64,000 nucleotides of DNA from Jaenimonas drosophilae (GCA_030849065.1 JASAON010001659.1:186001-250000), one strand, 5' to 3'; shown: positions 47,921 through 57,564, numbered from the stretch's first letter. The notes: generated by a model not told the origin, from the letters alone. A program made the numbers and translations.

Positions 47921-49204
47921 TCAGCAGCACGGCTCCGGTCGCTTCACCTCAAAGTCAGGCCACTGCCGCCCGAGAAGTGCCTCGAACTCCTTGTCTAGAG
48001 GAATTGTGGCACTCTGAGGGATGTACCAGATGAGTACCTCCTCAAAGCCCACCTTTCCATCAAGAGCCTTGCGCACATCCCACGAGCTGAGGAAGGCGCA
48101 CTTCTCCTCTCCGTCCTTGGCATGAAAGCGACGCTGGAAGTCGGACACATCAACGCGATTGAGGCGGTCCTTGCGGGGGAAGACGGACCTCCACAGACGC
48201 TCCAGCATCTGGTGTCGTGCCGCCGCAATGCGCGGGAGGAGGAGCTCAAAGTAGAAGAGGTAATCCACCGTACCATCGCCGTTGGTGTCAAGGACAGACA
48301 ACACCGCTGGGTTGGGGAAGTAGAGGCGGTGTTGGCGCAGGGCATCCGTGAAGGCCTCGATGCTGAGGAATGTGGATGAGGATGCATCAGCGGACTGCAC
48401 CGACATCGAGAGCTGGCGAACTGCCAAGGCGCTCTTCATGACGGCGGGACGGTGAACGTCGTGCAGGACGTGCATCAGTTCCATGTTGAGGTTCTTGCTC
48501 TGGGTGATGGACTGCTTCGCATCCACGGTTTGGTGAACGGAGAAGCCTTCGTGAAGGGAGGTCTTGCCCATGCTCAAGGAGAGGGTGAAGGCCTCACAGA
48601 CTCCTGGTGGCGACCACACACCGCGGAGCATTGCCAGGAACGTTTCATCGTCACAGTACGCCGCGGAGAGGCCTGCATAGTACTCATCAAAGTCTTGGTG
48701 GCTCACTAGGCCACCTGGGTTGGTTGATGCGTTGAAGGCCTCGGCGAATTCCGCCTTCACCTCCTCGGCCGAGCGCTCACCACGGATTACCTCGGGATGG
48801 CGCTCAGGATGAAACGCCCCACGCATCTCCTGGAGGGAAACGCAGTCGTTCTGCTCCGTGCGGAAGCCGTGCCACACTCGGCGCAGCCACGTGCGGCGGA
48901 GGGGGCCTAAGTTGAAGCGCAGAGCGGTGATGAAGTCCGCTGGGTCGATGGTGCCACCGCCGGTACGATCTAACTGGGCGAAGACCGTCTGGCGGTCGGC
49001 GTCGCTAAGCTCCACACCACACGCTACCAACGCCGCCTCAAAGTCAGCTGGCCCGACCGAAGATTGTTCTCCATCATTGGAGGCATGCAGCGCCCGGGAG
49101 AGGCTTCGGATGCCGCTGGCCTGAGCGGGTCCGCGGAGCAGCAGACGTTTCGTTTTTTCTACGATGGACTCAAACCGAGTTCCATTCACCAGCACAGTGT
49201 TCAT
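47921..49204 (-). CDS. Calcyphosine-like EF-hand protein
   Basis: 427 aa. It has two calcyphosine-type halves. In the first, EF loops include DRTGGGTIDPAD (a good acidic pattern) and a neighbouring degenerate hand (TEQNDCVSLQEM). In the second, DTNGDGTVDYLF has D/N/D/T/D at positions 1, 3, 5, 7 and 9 but Phe at position 12, which should weaken calcium binding. Between them VWSPPGVCEAFTLS is a conserved-looking linker. Calcyphosine and CAPS2-like proteins bind calcium and several are axonemal components. The C-terminus EPCC has a vicinal Cys pair that could be lipid-modified. Calcium response and flagellar location are inferred. Confidence 0.78.
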   Translation of the reverse strand: MNTVLVNGTRFESIVEKTKRLLLRGPAQASGIRSLSRALHASNDGEQSSVGPADFEAALVACGVELSDADRQTVFAQLDRTGGGTIDPADFITALRFNLGPLRRTWLRRVWHGFRTEQNDCVSLQEMRGAFHPERHPEVIRGERSAEEVKAEFAEAFNASTNPGGLVSHQDFDEYYAGLSAAYCDDETFLAMLRGVWSPPGVCEAFTLSLSMGKTSLHEGFSVHQTVDAKQSITQSKNLNMELMHVLHDVHRPAVMKSALAVRQLSMSVQSADASSSTFLSIEAFTDALRQHRLYFPNPAVLSVLDTNGDGTVDYLFYFELLLPRIAAARHQMLERLWRSVFPRKDRLNRVDVSDFQRRFHAKDGEEKCAFLSSWDVRKALDGKVGFEEVLIWYIPQSATIPLDKEFEALLGRQWPDFEVKRPEPCC

Positions 49205-49468
49205 GGCTGGAGATGGCTGTGGGAGAGATGAAGCGTACAGAAGCCACAGAAAGACGTCGCTGAGGAGGTCTGAAGAAGAAACCTAGCACAAAAATACTCA
49301 TGATGATGGGGGGGAAGAAGGATGACAGGTCGTGCGAGAAGCACAGCAAAGTAAGGTGTACGCACACAATGCAATCTGCATACGATCAGGAACAAGGAGT
49401 TGAGTGGTGGTGGCTGAGGCATCAGGTAGCGGATGCCCCGATACATTACATAAACGCCAGCCGCTGGG

Positions 49469-50461
49469 CTACCCGTCGAGGTTCGATGATGCATCAGCGG
49501 AGTTGGCAACGGATTGACGGCGGCGGGCGCTCGTGGGCTGGGTTTCAACGCGCTCAGCAGCCTCTTCCGCGTACCGAGTGACGTGGCACCCCGCAAAGGA
49601 GCTATAGCGGTTGGTACTCATATCAATCTTGCGAGCCGTTTGCTCCGATGCCACTGTTGGTGGGCTCAATGGCCACCACTCCGCGGCGTTGCTCATCTTG
49701 AATACCTTTGGCGCATCATGCCGCTCAAAGAGGGAAGCAGGATCTTCCTGGTGGGCCACCTTCTGTAGACGCTTGGTTTCCCGCATCTCCGCATTCATGC
49801 CCTTCACGCGGGTGTAGGGGGCAATATATGTGGTGGGATTGAAGACGCCCTTCTTTCCACGATTCAGCGTCACATAATCTGGTTCCTTGTCCGGGGTGAA
49901 GAGTAAATTGCGCTTGTTTACATCTAAAATGGCGCTGTTGTGCCAGCCAGTTGCCAGCCGCCGCTTCTCTTCACTGTTGTCCTCCACAATCTTCTGTGCC
50001 AAGTAGCTAAGTGATGGCTCCTTCTCATCCAGGGCGGGGCACTGGTAGCGGTAGCGGTTCGATGCCACGGCCTTGGACTGATTGTTCTTCCAAACTCCAG
50101 GCTTACCCGTTTGCATATGCACTCGCAGAAAGGTGGTTCCCTTGATGGTTTCAGGAAAGTGGGTGGTGACAACATCAACGCCGTTGTAGCAGCTGTTGGT
50201 GAACATGAGAGCGGGCTGAGGAAAGGGGTGCTCCTCATCCTGGCAGGACGGATTCCATCGTTGTTTTTGGTTGCATAGAATGGGTCCACTAAACTTCTCC
50301 ACCTCTCGATGGCGCCGCTTGAGCGGGTGGTTTTGAGGAATGACATCGAAGACATGCTCGCCAAGAGAGTACGTGCCTAGCATCACGGGAGGGCACCGTG
50401 CCGACTGCTGAACCTTGCGAGCCTCGGCGGCAGCCTCTACAGATGGCAGCTGAGATGCCAT
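49469..50461 (-). CDS. Hypothetical protein, possibly flagellar/microtubule-associated
   Basis: 330 aa, ATG 50459-50461. Soluble, without membrane segments or coiled coil, rich in Asn, Lys, Pro and aromatic residues, with many short extended motifs (for example TGKPGVWKNNQSKAV, FNPTTYIAPYTRVKGM, RYRYQCPALDEKEP). This extended, motif-rich character resembles microtubule inner proteins of the axoneme, which is suggestive because several neighbours are axonemal, but no family is recognised. Confidence 0.65.
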   Translation of the reverse strand: MASQLPSVEAAAEARKVQQSARCPPVMLGTYSLGEHVFDVIPQNHPLKRRHREVEKFSGPILCNQKQRWNPSCQDEEHPFPQPALMFTNSCYNGVDVVTTHFPETIKGTTFLRVHMQTGKPGVWKNNQSKAVASNRYRYQCPALDEKEPSLSYLAQKIVEDNSEEKRRLATGWHNSAILDVNKRNLLFTPDKEPDYVTLNRGKKGVFNPTTYIAPYTRVKGMNAEMRETKRLQKVAHQEDPASLFERHDAPKVFKMSNAAEWWPLSPPTVASEQTARKIDMSTNRYSSFAGCHVTRYAEEAAERVETQPTSARRRQSVANSADASSNLDG

Positions 50462-50676
50462 GAACGGAACTGAGCTCTAAAACAATGTCCGCAAGCTGGT
50501 GTGAAAACCACTACCAATTCTGTAGCCAAAGTAAGAAAAGGGGAGAGTACAACATGTTTGAGAGAGCAGCACAAACGTAGTACAAACGCACAGGCTCCTT
50601 CATGGGAAAGAACGCGTAGAAGCACACATGGAAGGCCACGTGCAGAAGTTAGTGTGAAGGAATGCCGTACAGCCCC

Positions 50677-51165
50677 CTACTTTGGAAGTACCCGGCGTCC
50701 GGTGTTACGCAGCATGAACAGGGACTTGATGGAGAGTTCCCGCGTTCGAGCACCAACGCACCGGTACACACACTGGCCATCCATAAAGAGCAGGGTTGTG
50801 GGGTAGGCAAGTACGTTGTACTTCTCCACCAAGCGTGGGGCCTTGGGGCCAGCGACCAGCGCCAGCTTAACCTCCTCAGGATGTCCGAGGTTCACGGTGT
50901 TGATTGATGAGATGAACGACCGAGTGAGCGGATCTTGCGTGATGGCTGATGGCGATTTTGATGCTGTCGCAGTCTTTGATGCGGCCTCTGTGGAGGTCAG
51001 ACCACTGTGAAGGATAACGAGCACACCCTTGTTTTTGTAGAACTGCATAAATTCCGCAAGAACTCCCTCATTGGGCAGTTCTGCAACCTCATATCCCGAC
51101 GCCGGAGGACGTGAGACGTTAAGAACACTCGAAAAGAATCGCCGCAGCGCCGATTGACGAAACAT
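50677..51165 (-). CDS. Mitochondrial thioredoxin-fold protein lacking the CxxC motif
   Basis: 162 aa. The N-terminus MFRQSALRRFFSSVLNVSR is Arg/Ser/hydrophobic and without acidic residues, a typical mitochondrial presequence. The remaining thioredoxin-like fold shows KGVLVILHSGLTSTEAAS, where the strand should lead into WCGPC, and VEKYNVLAYPTTLLFMDG (cis-Pro segment) at about residue 115-132. There is no CxxC, so it cannot act as a disulfide reductase. The family includes structural thioredoxin-like subunits of mitochondrial complexes and ribosomes. I infer a matrix protein with a binding role. Confidence 0.72.
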   Translation of the reverse strand: MFRQSALRRFFSSVLNVSRPPASGYEVAELPNEGVLAEFMQFYKNKGVLVILHSGLTSTEAASKTATASKSPSAITQDPLTRSFISSINTVNLGHPEEVKLALVAGPKAPRLVEKYNVLAYPTTLLFMDGQCVYRCVGARTRELSIKSLFMLRNTGRRVLPK

Positions 51166-51358
51166 GTTTCTGCAGCGACCTAGCTAAGCGCAGCCCACTT
51201 ACTTTTATCAACCGCAAAATACAAATACGAGATGGAGAGCACCGTGCGTTTTCAACCAAGAAACAGAGGAACAAAACGAATAACCACAGAATAGCTTCAT
51301 ATGCTCGTGATTTTAGTCTGTAACAAGAAGGAGCCGACAACTGTGCATCATTACAAGC

Positions 51359-51634
51359 TTACGTCTTCCATCCAGCATTCTTCTCATATTCGATACGCAT
51401 GCGCTTCTCATCCTCCGCCGATGGGGTTGGAAACATGAAGATCATAATGGCCGCGCATACAGGAATCAGCACCAGCTGAATCTTCAGCATCTTCTTGAAT
51501 TCTGTTTTGGTTTTGCCTACAAACGAGTTATCCACTCCAGGAACAGCGCCACCACTGTGGCTCTCAAAGGCCTTCTTCTCCCACAGAGATCGAGTTGGCT
51601 GGTTCATCCATCGTAACACACTACGGCGAAACAT
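51359..51634 (-). CDS. Small single-pass, probably mitochondrial, membrane protein
   Basis: 91 aa from ATG 51632-51634 (MFRRSVLRWMNQPTRSLWEKK). The basic, acid-poor start suggests a mitochondrial presequence. One membrane helix spans about residues 50-69 (LKIQLVLIPVCAAIMIFMF), followed by a charged EDEKRMRIEYEKNAGWKT tail. The size and layout resemble accessory subunits of respiratory complexes, but I cannot name one. It lies between the thioredoxin-like gene and uL3. Confidence 0.62.
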   Translation of the reverse strand: MFRRSVLRWMNQPTRSLWEKKAFESHSGGAVPGVDNSFVGKTKTEFKKMLKIQLVLIPVCAAIMIFMFPTPSAEDEKRMRIEYEKNAGWKT

Positions 51635-51907
51635 GATTCCTTCGGTACACACTAAACAAAGACACGTAATGCGGTAATATTGTCAACTCGCACTACTCGC
51701 AATAACCTACCATCCAAACCAACAACGAAAGAAACGCATCAATTTACTACTCCACACACGAAACAACAACGTGTCACAGCCAAGACTACAACTACAACTA
51801 TCACACCATAGACGACATTCATTTGTACAAGTATTAATCAAATGAAAAGCATCTGTTTTACCAGAACGTTTCTGCTGCAGCTGAAGCTACATGCATGTAC
51901 GCACCAC

Positions 51908-53158
51908 TTACTTCTTGGCCTTGCGCTCCTGGGCACGGGCAACGCGCTCCTTGCGGAGGCGCTCCTCGCGGCGGACGCGGTCCTTCTTGAGGGGGCCGAA
52001 CCACTGGTTCTTCTCCTTCTTCGTCTGGAAGCGGCCGTGGCCGATCTTGGAGCTGGTATCGATGAACTTGAGCTCGATCTTCTCGTTCAGGCGGCGAGAG
52101 GTCTGAGGAGCCATGGGGCGGCGGAGGGTGATCACACGGCGGCGGGGGCCAGCGACGGAGCCCTTCAGCATCACGTAGTCGTTGCGCACAGTACCGTATC
52201 CAACGAAGCCACCCATGGGGGTGATGGTCTTGGAGGTCAGATCAAACTTGGTGGTGGCCTGGTCGGGGTTCACGGACACAGAGCGGCCCATCTGGTAGAT
52301 CTTCTTGTTGAGGTGGGTACGGTGATGGTAACCGCACTGACCGGCGCGGGCAACGGTGTACATCACGCGGGCAGGATGCCACGCACCGATGCAAGCAACC
52401 TTGCGCAGACCACGGTGGGTCTTGCGAGGAAGGCAAGCAACACCCCAGCGCTTCACGACACCCTCAGTACCGTGACCCTTGGTCACAGCGCACACGTCGC
52501 AGGCCTCGGACTGCTGGAACACGGAGTCCACGCGCACCTCCTTCTCAAGGAGAGACTTGGCGAGCTCGAGCTTGGCGGCAATGGAGCCACCGTTGATCTG
52601 GATCTCCTGGATGTGAGCCTTCTTCACGGACACGCGGTTGTTGCGCAGCTTGCGGAGCTGGGTGTGGGCGATCACACGCACAACAGTGGCCTTCTTGGCG
52701 AAGGCGTGGAGCATGCGGGCCTCGGCAATCTTGCCCTCCTTGGTGCGAGCGAACTGCTTCTGGCGGGTGAAGGCGAGCTGAGCGGACTGCTTCCAGTTCT
52801 TGTAGTAGCGGCGGCGGAACTCAACGCTGGTGTGGTGGGCCCAGACGGTGCCGATGGTCTTCAGACCAACGGGGGTCTCGCGGTAGGCCACGATACCAAC
52901 GATGGCCATCGGGGGAGCCTCGAGGATCGTCACGGGCTCCACGACCTCCTTCTTGTTCACCTTGGAACCGGGGCGGTCCACATCGCGCACAATGTGGGTC
53001 ATACCGGCCTTGAACACCATGAAGCTGGTCAGGTGGGGCTTCTGGGTGGCGTCATCCTTGGGGAAGGAACGAGCGCGGCCGCGAATCTGACGGGAACGCT
53101 TGCGGGGGAGAAAGCCAAGATGGCCGTGACGAGGGTGCTCGAACTTGCAGTGGGACAT
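51908..53158 (-). CDS. RPL3: 60S ribosomal protein L3 (uL3)
   Basis: 416 aa. It starts MSHCKFEHPRHGHLGFLPRK, diagnostic of eukaryotic uL3, and continues with SFPKDDATQKPHLTSFMVFKAGMTHIVRD, VGIVAYRETPVGLKTIGTVWAHH and WGVACLPRKTHRGLRKVACIGAWHPARV (partial quotes), reaching the peptidyl-transferase-centre loop HRTHLNKKIY. The C-terminus is basic (ERLRKERVARAQERKAKK). The length is slightly above the usual 390-405. Codons are strongly biased to G/C-ending ones, as expected of a highly expressed gene. This is also why a long meaningless antisense frame exists on the plus strand. Confidence 0.97.
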   Translation of the reverse strand: MSHCKFEHPRHGHLGFLPRKRSRQIRGRARSFPKDDATQKPHLTSFMVFKAGMTHIVRDVDRPGSKVNKKEVVEPVTILEAPPMAIVGIVAYRETPVGLKTIGTVWAHHTSVEFRRRYYKNWKQSAQLAFTRQKQFARTKEGKIAEARMLHAFAKKATVVRVIAHTQLRKLRNNRVSVKKAHIQEIQINGGSIAAKLELAKSLLEKEVRVDSVFQQSEACDVCAVTKGHGTEGVVKRWGVACLPRKTHRGLRKVACIGAWHPARVMYTVARAGQCGYHHRTHLNKKIYQMGRSVSVNPDQATTKFDLTSKTITPMGGFVGYGTVRNDYVMLKGSVAGPRRRVITLRRPMAPQTSRRLNEKIELKFIDTSSKIGHGRFQTKKEKNQWFGPLKKDRVRREERLRKERVARAQERKAKK

Positions 53159-53346
53159 TGGAAGTGGTGTCTGGAAACAATGCTAAGAATATGGTTTTGT
53201 TATGGATTTGGCATTGAAAGAGAGGATGGCACAGGTTGGTGGCGTGGCAAGAAGTGAGAAAAAGTGTATTTGGTTGTGGAGCTGTGTGATCAGTGTTTGT
53301 ATGATGTGGAGTTACGAGTGGACACTGCGGGCGTGGTGGAGGATGA

Positions 53347-53694
53347 CTAACGCTGTTTGGCGGTTTTGGGTGCCCCGATAGGAAAGTCCACCTTGCGTGC
53401 GATGTGCGCCTTGGTCATGAAGGGACCACGTAGCTTGTTTTCCTTGAAGAGTGTGTGGCGTTGCAGGATAGGATCCCACATGGTCTTCTGAATCTTGCGG
53501 CCAGTGGCGTCGAGACGTTCCGTTTCAGTTTTGATGTATCCTTCGATATGGCCGGTGTTGGCTTCGCTGCGCATGGCAACTGTGTTGTTCCTAATCTTGC
53601 GCGGGATAACCTTGGGAATGAAGCCCACCATACGCTTCTTCAGCCGCGTCTTGTACTGGCCATGGCCAAGGAGCAACTGCGTGAATGAGAGCAT
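53347..53694 (-). CDS. Mitochondrial large-subunit ribosomal protein bL33m
   Basis: 115 aa. The core matches bL33: VAMRSEANTGHIEGYIKTET, where bacterial L33 has VxLxSxAxTGxxYxTTKN, then RLDATGRKIQKTMWDPILQR and HTLFKENKL, matching KLELKKYDPxxxKHxLxKExK. Bacterial bL33 is about 55 aa. The extra N-terminal 35 residues (MLSFTQLLLGHGQYKTRLKK, basic) look like a mitochondrial presequence and extension, and the C-terminal FMTKAHIARKV extension is typical of mitochondrial forms. The Cys pairs of zinc-binding L33 forms are absent. Confidence 0.75.
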   Translation of the reverse strand: MLSFTQLLLGHGQYKTRLKKRMVGFIPKVIPRKIRNNTVAMRSEANTGHIEGYIKTETERLDATGRKIQKTMWDPILQRHTLFKENKLRGPFMTKAHIARKVDFPIGAPKTAKQR

Positions 53695-54528
53695 TCACCA
53701 CTGCATAACCACAGAAAATGAGTGAGGGAGAGAAGTGGAAGGATTGGGATGTTGAGGGGTGATCACAGGATGGAGCATGTAGGTACGAGTGTGGTGCAAG
53801 TATAGAGGAACCTGAGGACAGAGTTAGGACACACACACACGCACACTCAAGAATCAGGATCAGGATCAGTCTCGCAATGGGTACGATTATGTTAACATTT
53901 TGTGGATCCGTGGTGTCTCCACAAGTTGCCTGTGATGTGGAGAAGTTTTGAGAGAAGTGTTTTGGAGGATTGGAGGGTGGATTCGTCAGGCGTTCTCCAC
54001 GTGAGAAAAGAAATAGTCATTTATCAAAGTCACGACTCTTAAAGGGGAACAACAACAAAAAGAGGGGAAAAAAGAAGAACGAGAGAAGGCATGTGTGTGA
54101 TTGGAGAAGCTAAAAACGGCAGCTGAGCGAACAAAAAGAGCAAAGAAAAAGAAGCAAAGTGAATCAAGAGTCCCGATCGATGGGCACGAGAAGGCGCCAC
54201 CAAGTCGATTCGCTGCGATGTACAGCCAATAACAGAGGGAAGGGAGTGAGGGGGCGGCCACCACAACACGTTTGTGAGAAAATCGGAAGTGAGAGCGGAT
54301 GGATAACCTGCATCATGCAACGCACGAGCTGTGTGGATACCAACCAACTCGGCTCTATGCTCTACACACTACTGCTCACGCGACGATGCATCACCCCTAC
54401 CCCTACCCCTACCCCCTTCTCCTCATCAGGAACATCCGCTCAGCAATCCAAGTACCGACAAAAATGAAAGCAATTCTACGGTGTTGTGCATGTGGCATCA
54501 CCCACCTCCCTTTGCCATCACTGCAGGG
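53695..54528. other. 0.8 kb intergenic region with TAGGGG repeats
   Basis: No gene. A purine run at about 54046-54090 gives a minus-strand pyrimidine tract, and a short G-rich repeat lies at 54395-54415 (described separately). Confidence 0.5.
54395..54415 (-). repeat. Short interstitial telomere-like repeat
   Basis: On the plus strand CCCCTA occurs three times in tandem followed by CCCCC, so the minus strand reads as TAGGGG units. This is one base from the kinetoplastid telomere unit TTAGGG and could form a G-quadruplex in the 3' UTR of the serine acetyltransferase transcript. Three units may be chance. Confidence 0.7.
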
Positions 54529-55587
54529 TCAAATACCAGAACCGTTATTCTCCAAAAACATGTTTTCATTGGGCTGAAGTACCCGACTTCCACGTTGTAC
54601 GACCGCGGTGTTCGGCGCCACGTTACGCACGACCCAGCAGTTACCTCCAATGGTACTCCCACGGCCAATCGTCACGCGACCAAGAACCACTGCGTTGGCG
54701 TAGATGGTGACGTTATCTTGAATGATGGGGTGGCGCGGCAGGTGCTTAATCTTTTCACCCGTTGTCTTATCCACAGGGAAGCTCCGCGCACCAAGGGTAA
54801 CTCCCTGATAGATGGAGACGTAGTTGCCAATCTGTGCCGTAGCCCCAATCACAATGCCTGTACCGTGATCAATGAAGAAGTGGTGGCCAATGGAAGTCTG
54901 TGGGTGAATGTCAATGCCAGTGAGAGAGTGGGCAATTTCCGTCAGCATGCGTGTGAAGTTGGGTGGTGCACCGAGAAGGTACAGCTGATGAGCTAGACGC
55001 TGATGGAGCATGCAGCGAACACCAGGGTAACACAGCACCACCTCACTCGTCGAGGTTGCCGCGACGTCATTTTTAAAGATGACTTCGACGTCGGTGTGAA
55101 GAAGCCACCGAATACGTGGAAGGCAATCCACGAGGAGCTTTGTGACGATAGCCTCCGACTTTGCACGGCACATGGACAAGAAGGTTGGATCACGGTGGGT
55201 GGGGGAGCGTACATGAGCAGATCCATCTGCGAGCGAGTCACTTACTGATGGCGGGGCGCGTTGAGGAGACTCTACGGGCCGGAAAACATCCACCATCTGC
55301 ACGCAAGCCTCATCCCCGTGAAGAATGAAGGCAAAGTTTATCTGGCTGACCATGATGTCAGCAAGGTGGCTTAGCGCCCACTCCATAACCGCATTGGGTT
55401 CAATGTAGGAAGGCACGAGCTTGTTGGGCAGGCTGCTGCATTCTGGAAACATAATGTACTGCATGCAGTCCGTCAGCTCCATCAGGGCGGTGCGGCTGAT
55501 GTGAGGGTGGGCAGATGGGCCGCAGGCACTCAAAGGAGTCACGGGCAACTTCTGGAGTGCCTCCCGAATGCGATCAAGACGCCTCAT
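54529..55587 (-). CDS. Serine O-acetyltransferase (CysE/EpsC type)
   Basis: 352 aa. The N-terminal helical half (about 1-210) is typical of SATs. The left-handed beta-helix begins at TGIDIHPQTSIGHHFFIDHG and runs through GIVIGATAQIGNYVSIYQGVTL, KHLPRHPIIQDNVTIYANAVVLG and RVTIGRGSTIGGNCWV (partial quotes). The DH catalytic pair (IDIHP and FIDHG) and the GGxxxxxxxRHP segment are present. It makes O-acetylserine from serine and acetyl-CoA, the first step of cysteine synthesis. A Ser/Arg-rich insert lies at about residues 105-135. Trypanosomatids are known to carry a bacterial-type SAT. Confidence 0.95.
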   Translation of the reverse strand: MRRLDRIREALQKLPVTPLSACGPSAHPHISRTALMELTDCMQYIMFPECSSLPNKLVPSYIEPNAVMEWALSHLADIMVSQINFAFILHGDEACVQMVDVFRPVESPQRAPPSVSDSLADGSAHVRSPTHRDPTFLSMCRAKSEAIVTKLLVDCLPRIRWLLHTDVEVIFKNDVAATSTSEVVLCYPGVRCMLHQRLAHQLYLLGAPPNFTRMLTEIAHSLTGIDIHPQTSIGHHFFIDHGTGIVIGATAQIGNYVSIYQGVTLGARSFPVDKTTGEKIKHLPRHPIIQDNVTIYANAVVLGRVTIGRGSTIGGNCWVVRNVAPNTAVVQRGSRVLQPNENMFLENNGSGI

Positions 55588-55749
55588 GTCTTCGCAGAGA
55601 AGGAAGGAAGTACGATAGAACGATCCCTAACATTAAACGAAAACAACAACAAATAGGCAAGCAGATTGCAGTGGTGGAGTCAAGTACCACGACAGGGCAC
55701 TAGAAAAATGCAAAGGTAGGGCAGTAGTGTGGTGGTGGTGCTTGGGTAG

Positions 55750-57564
55750 CTATTGCTGCATGGCTGAGTGAAGCGCCAACGGGAACTTCTTCAGCGTGAG
55801 AACAATGGTGCCGGGGTAAAGCATCTTTGGGGTCTCACTCTTGCCAGTGGAGGCAGCAAAGACATCTTGGTCAAAGCACACTTTCGCCTTGCCCGTCTTT
55901 CCAAATGCTGAATGCACAACCCCTGGAATGATGTTCGCCGTCGCCTGCTCACCGTCGATCTCGTCAGCTTCAAACATCACCTTGAGGCCAATGAACTTTT
56001 GGATCTCGGCGTGCAACGCTTCGGTGGGTTTCCGTGTCGCGGACGCCCCTTCCACTTGCGAGGAGACGAAGCCCGTTGCAATGCATGTTCGTGCATCCAA
56101 CACCCTATCCACGTGAACATCGCGTCGCTTTAGGCGCACGATGGGTAGCTCACGCCACCAGTCGGGGCTCACCCCTGGCGGGGGAAACGCCACCACCTTT
56201 CCAGTAAGCGCTAAGCGGCAGACGTTTTCCCGCTCAAGATCCAAGCGCATCGCAACAAATGTGGCGTTCATCGGAACAAGAAGCTCCCGCTCCAAGAGAA
56301 CAATGGCGAAGTACTCCCGTTCATTGGCCTGCACGGCAGCAGGCATTCCGGGAGTGGACGTGGGGTCAGCGGGGGCAAAACGCAGCACCGCAGACTCGCC
56401 CAGTTCCTCCTCGTAGCGGCTCTCCACATGCACATCAAAGAGGGCCGGCTCCCTTGGTGGGCAGGCGGGCTCGGCATCTCGACTGAAGAACCGCATTGAC
56501 CCCATCACCGTTGTGTGGCCCACAGTTATGTGGAATTTGGTTTGCGTGTCACAGGGAAGCTGGTGAAAGCGCACACGGTGAACACGAGCAATGAAGGACG
56601 AGACGTGGTCCAGACCACCAGGCACATCCCCACCACGTGATGGAGGTGGGGCACAAGCAATACCGCGCTCCATCATGGATGGGTCAAACTGACCAACACA
56701 GAGCCCCACACGGTCGCCTCGTCCAGCCTGCTCCACCGGCTGACGGAACACCTGCAGGCCCTTCACCTTCCGAGCAAGCTGCTGTTCCGGGAACCAAATG
56801 TGCTCCCCTACGCGAATGCGGCCAGCAGCAATGGTTCCCGTAAAGACAGTTCCTTGGCCGCGAACTGCGAAGCAGTGATCAATCAGCATCATGAACTCAC
56901 TGGTGGGATCGGTGCAGGCCGCGTTCTCACGCGTCTTAAGCCCTCCAAGATCCACCACTGGGAGCAGAGCAGGAATGATGGCGTCGATGTTTTGCGGCTC
57001 TGCAGGCGCGCCACGGCCCTCCTCACTGCGAGGATCAGCCGCCACCGCCACAATTGGGATTGAGTGCCAGCGTGTGGTCGCAAAGGTTGCAATCAACCGC
57101 TTGCGCAGTTTCTGCAGACTCGCCTGCTTCTCTGCACTACTTCCTGGAAGCGCATCGATCTTGTTAATGACCACTAGCATGGGTTTGTTAAGCACTTCGC
57201 CCAGAACCAGGCATTCAGCGGTCTGAGCCTGAACACCTTTTGTTGCATCAATCACAAGAATCATCACATCGATGATCTGTGCACCTCCAACAATAGTCCG
57301 CATGAGGGATGCATGGCCTGGGCAGTCCACAAAGGTTATCTGCAGCTGTTCCACCCCTGCTTGCTGTAACTTTAGGGCACACTCTTCACCATCACGTGCG
57401 CGCACGACTCGTGAGCTGAATCCCAGATCCAAGGTGATGCCCCTTTCCTGGCTTTGAGGGTTTTTGTCAAAACACGCCGTAGAAGCCGTTTGCGAGAGGG
57501 CACGAGCCAACGATGTCTTGCCACTGTCCACGTGGCCCAGCAGGCCCACGTTGAGGTTGAGCAT
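55750..57564 (-). CDS. EEFSEC: Selenocysteine-specific elongation factor eEFSec
   Basis: 604 aa. The GTPase motifs are clear: G1 GHVDSGKT (10-17), the switch context QSQERGITLDLGFS (37-50), G3 DCPGH (80-84) and G4 NKID (134-137). The switch region CFDKNPQSQERGITLDLG is nearly the animal eEFSec sequence. Domains 2-3 follow (GTVFTGTIAAGRIRVGEHIW), and a C-terminal domain 4 (about 480-604) contains KMLYPGTIVLTLKKFPL at the end. eEFSec delivers Sec-tRNA to UGA codons on the ribosome. Its presence implies the organism makes selenoproteins, as known for trypanosomatids. No selenoprotein gene was found in this window. Confidence 0.96.
   Translation of the reverse strand: MLNLNVGLLGHVDSGKTSLARALSQTASTACFDKNPQSQERGITLDLGFSSRVVRARDGEECALKLQQAGVEQLQITFVDCPGHASLMRTIVGGAQIIDVMILVIDATKGVQAQTAECLVLGEVLNKPMLVVINKIDALPGSSAEKQASLQKLRKRLIATFATTRWHSIPIVAVAADPRSEEGRGAPAEPQNIDAIIPALLPVVDLGGLKTRENAACTDPTSEFMMLIDHCFAVRGQGTVFTGTIAAGRIRVGEHIWFPEQQLARKVKGLQVFRQPVEQAGRGDRVGLCVGQFDPSMMERGIACAPPPSRGGDVPGGLDHVSSFIARVHRVRFHQLPCDTQTKFHITVGHTTVMGSMRFFSRDAEPACPPREPALFDVHVESRYEEELGESAVLRFAPADPTSTPGMPAAVQANEREYFAIVLLERELLVPMNATFVAMRLDLERENVCRLALTGKVVAFPPPGVSPDWWRELPIVRLKRRDVHVDRVLDARTCIATGFVSSQVEGASATRKPTEALHAEIQKFIGLKVMFEADEIDGEQATANIIPGVVHSAFGKTGKAKVCFDQDVFAASTGKSETPKMLYPGTIVLTLKKFPLALHSAMQQ

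Noticed and set aside
51842..53257. 471-codon plus-strand frame opposite the uL3 gene
   Set aside because: It is exactly antisense to a certain ribosomal protein gene and its Leu/Ala/Gly/His-rich product is what codon-biased antisense DNA gives.
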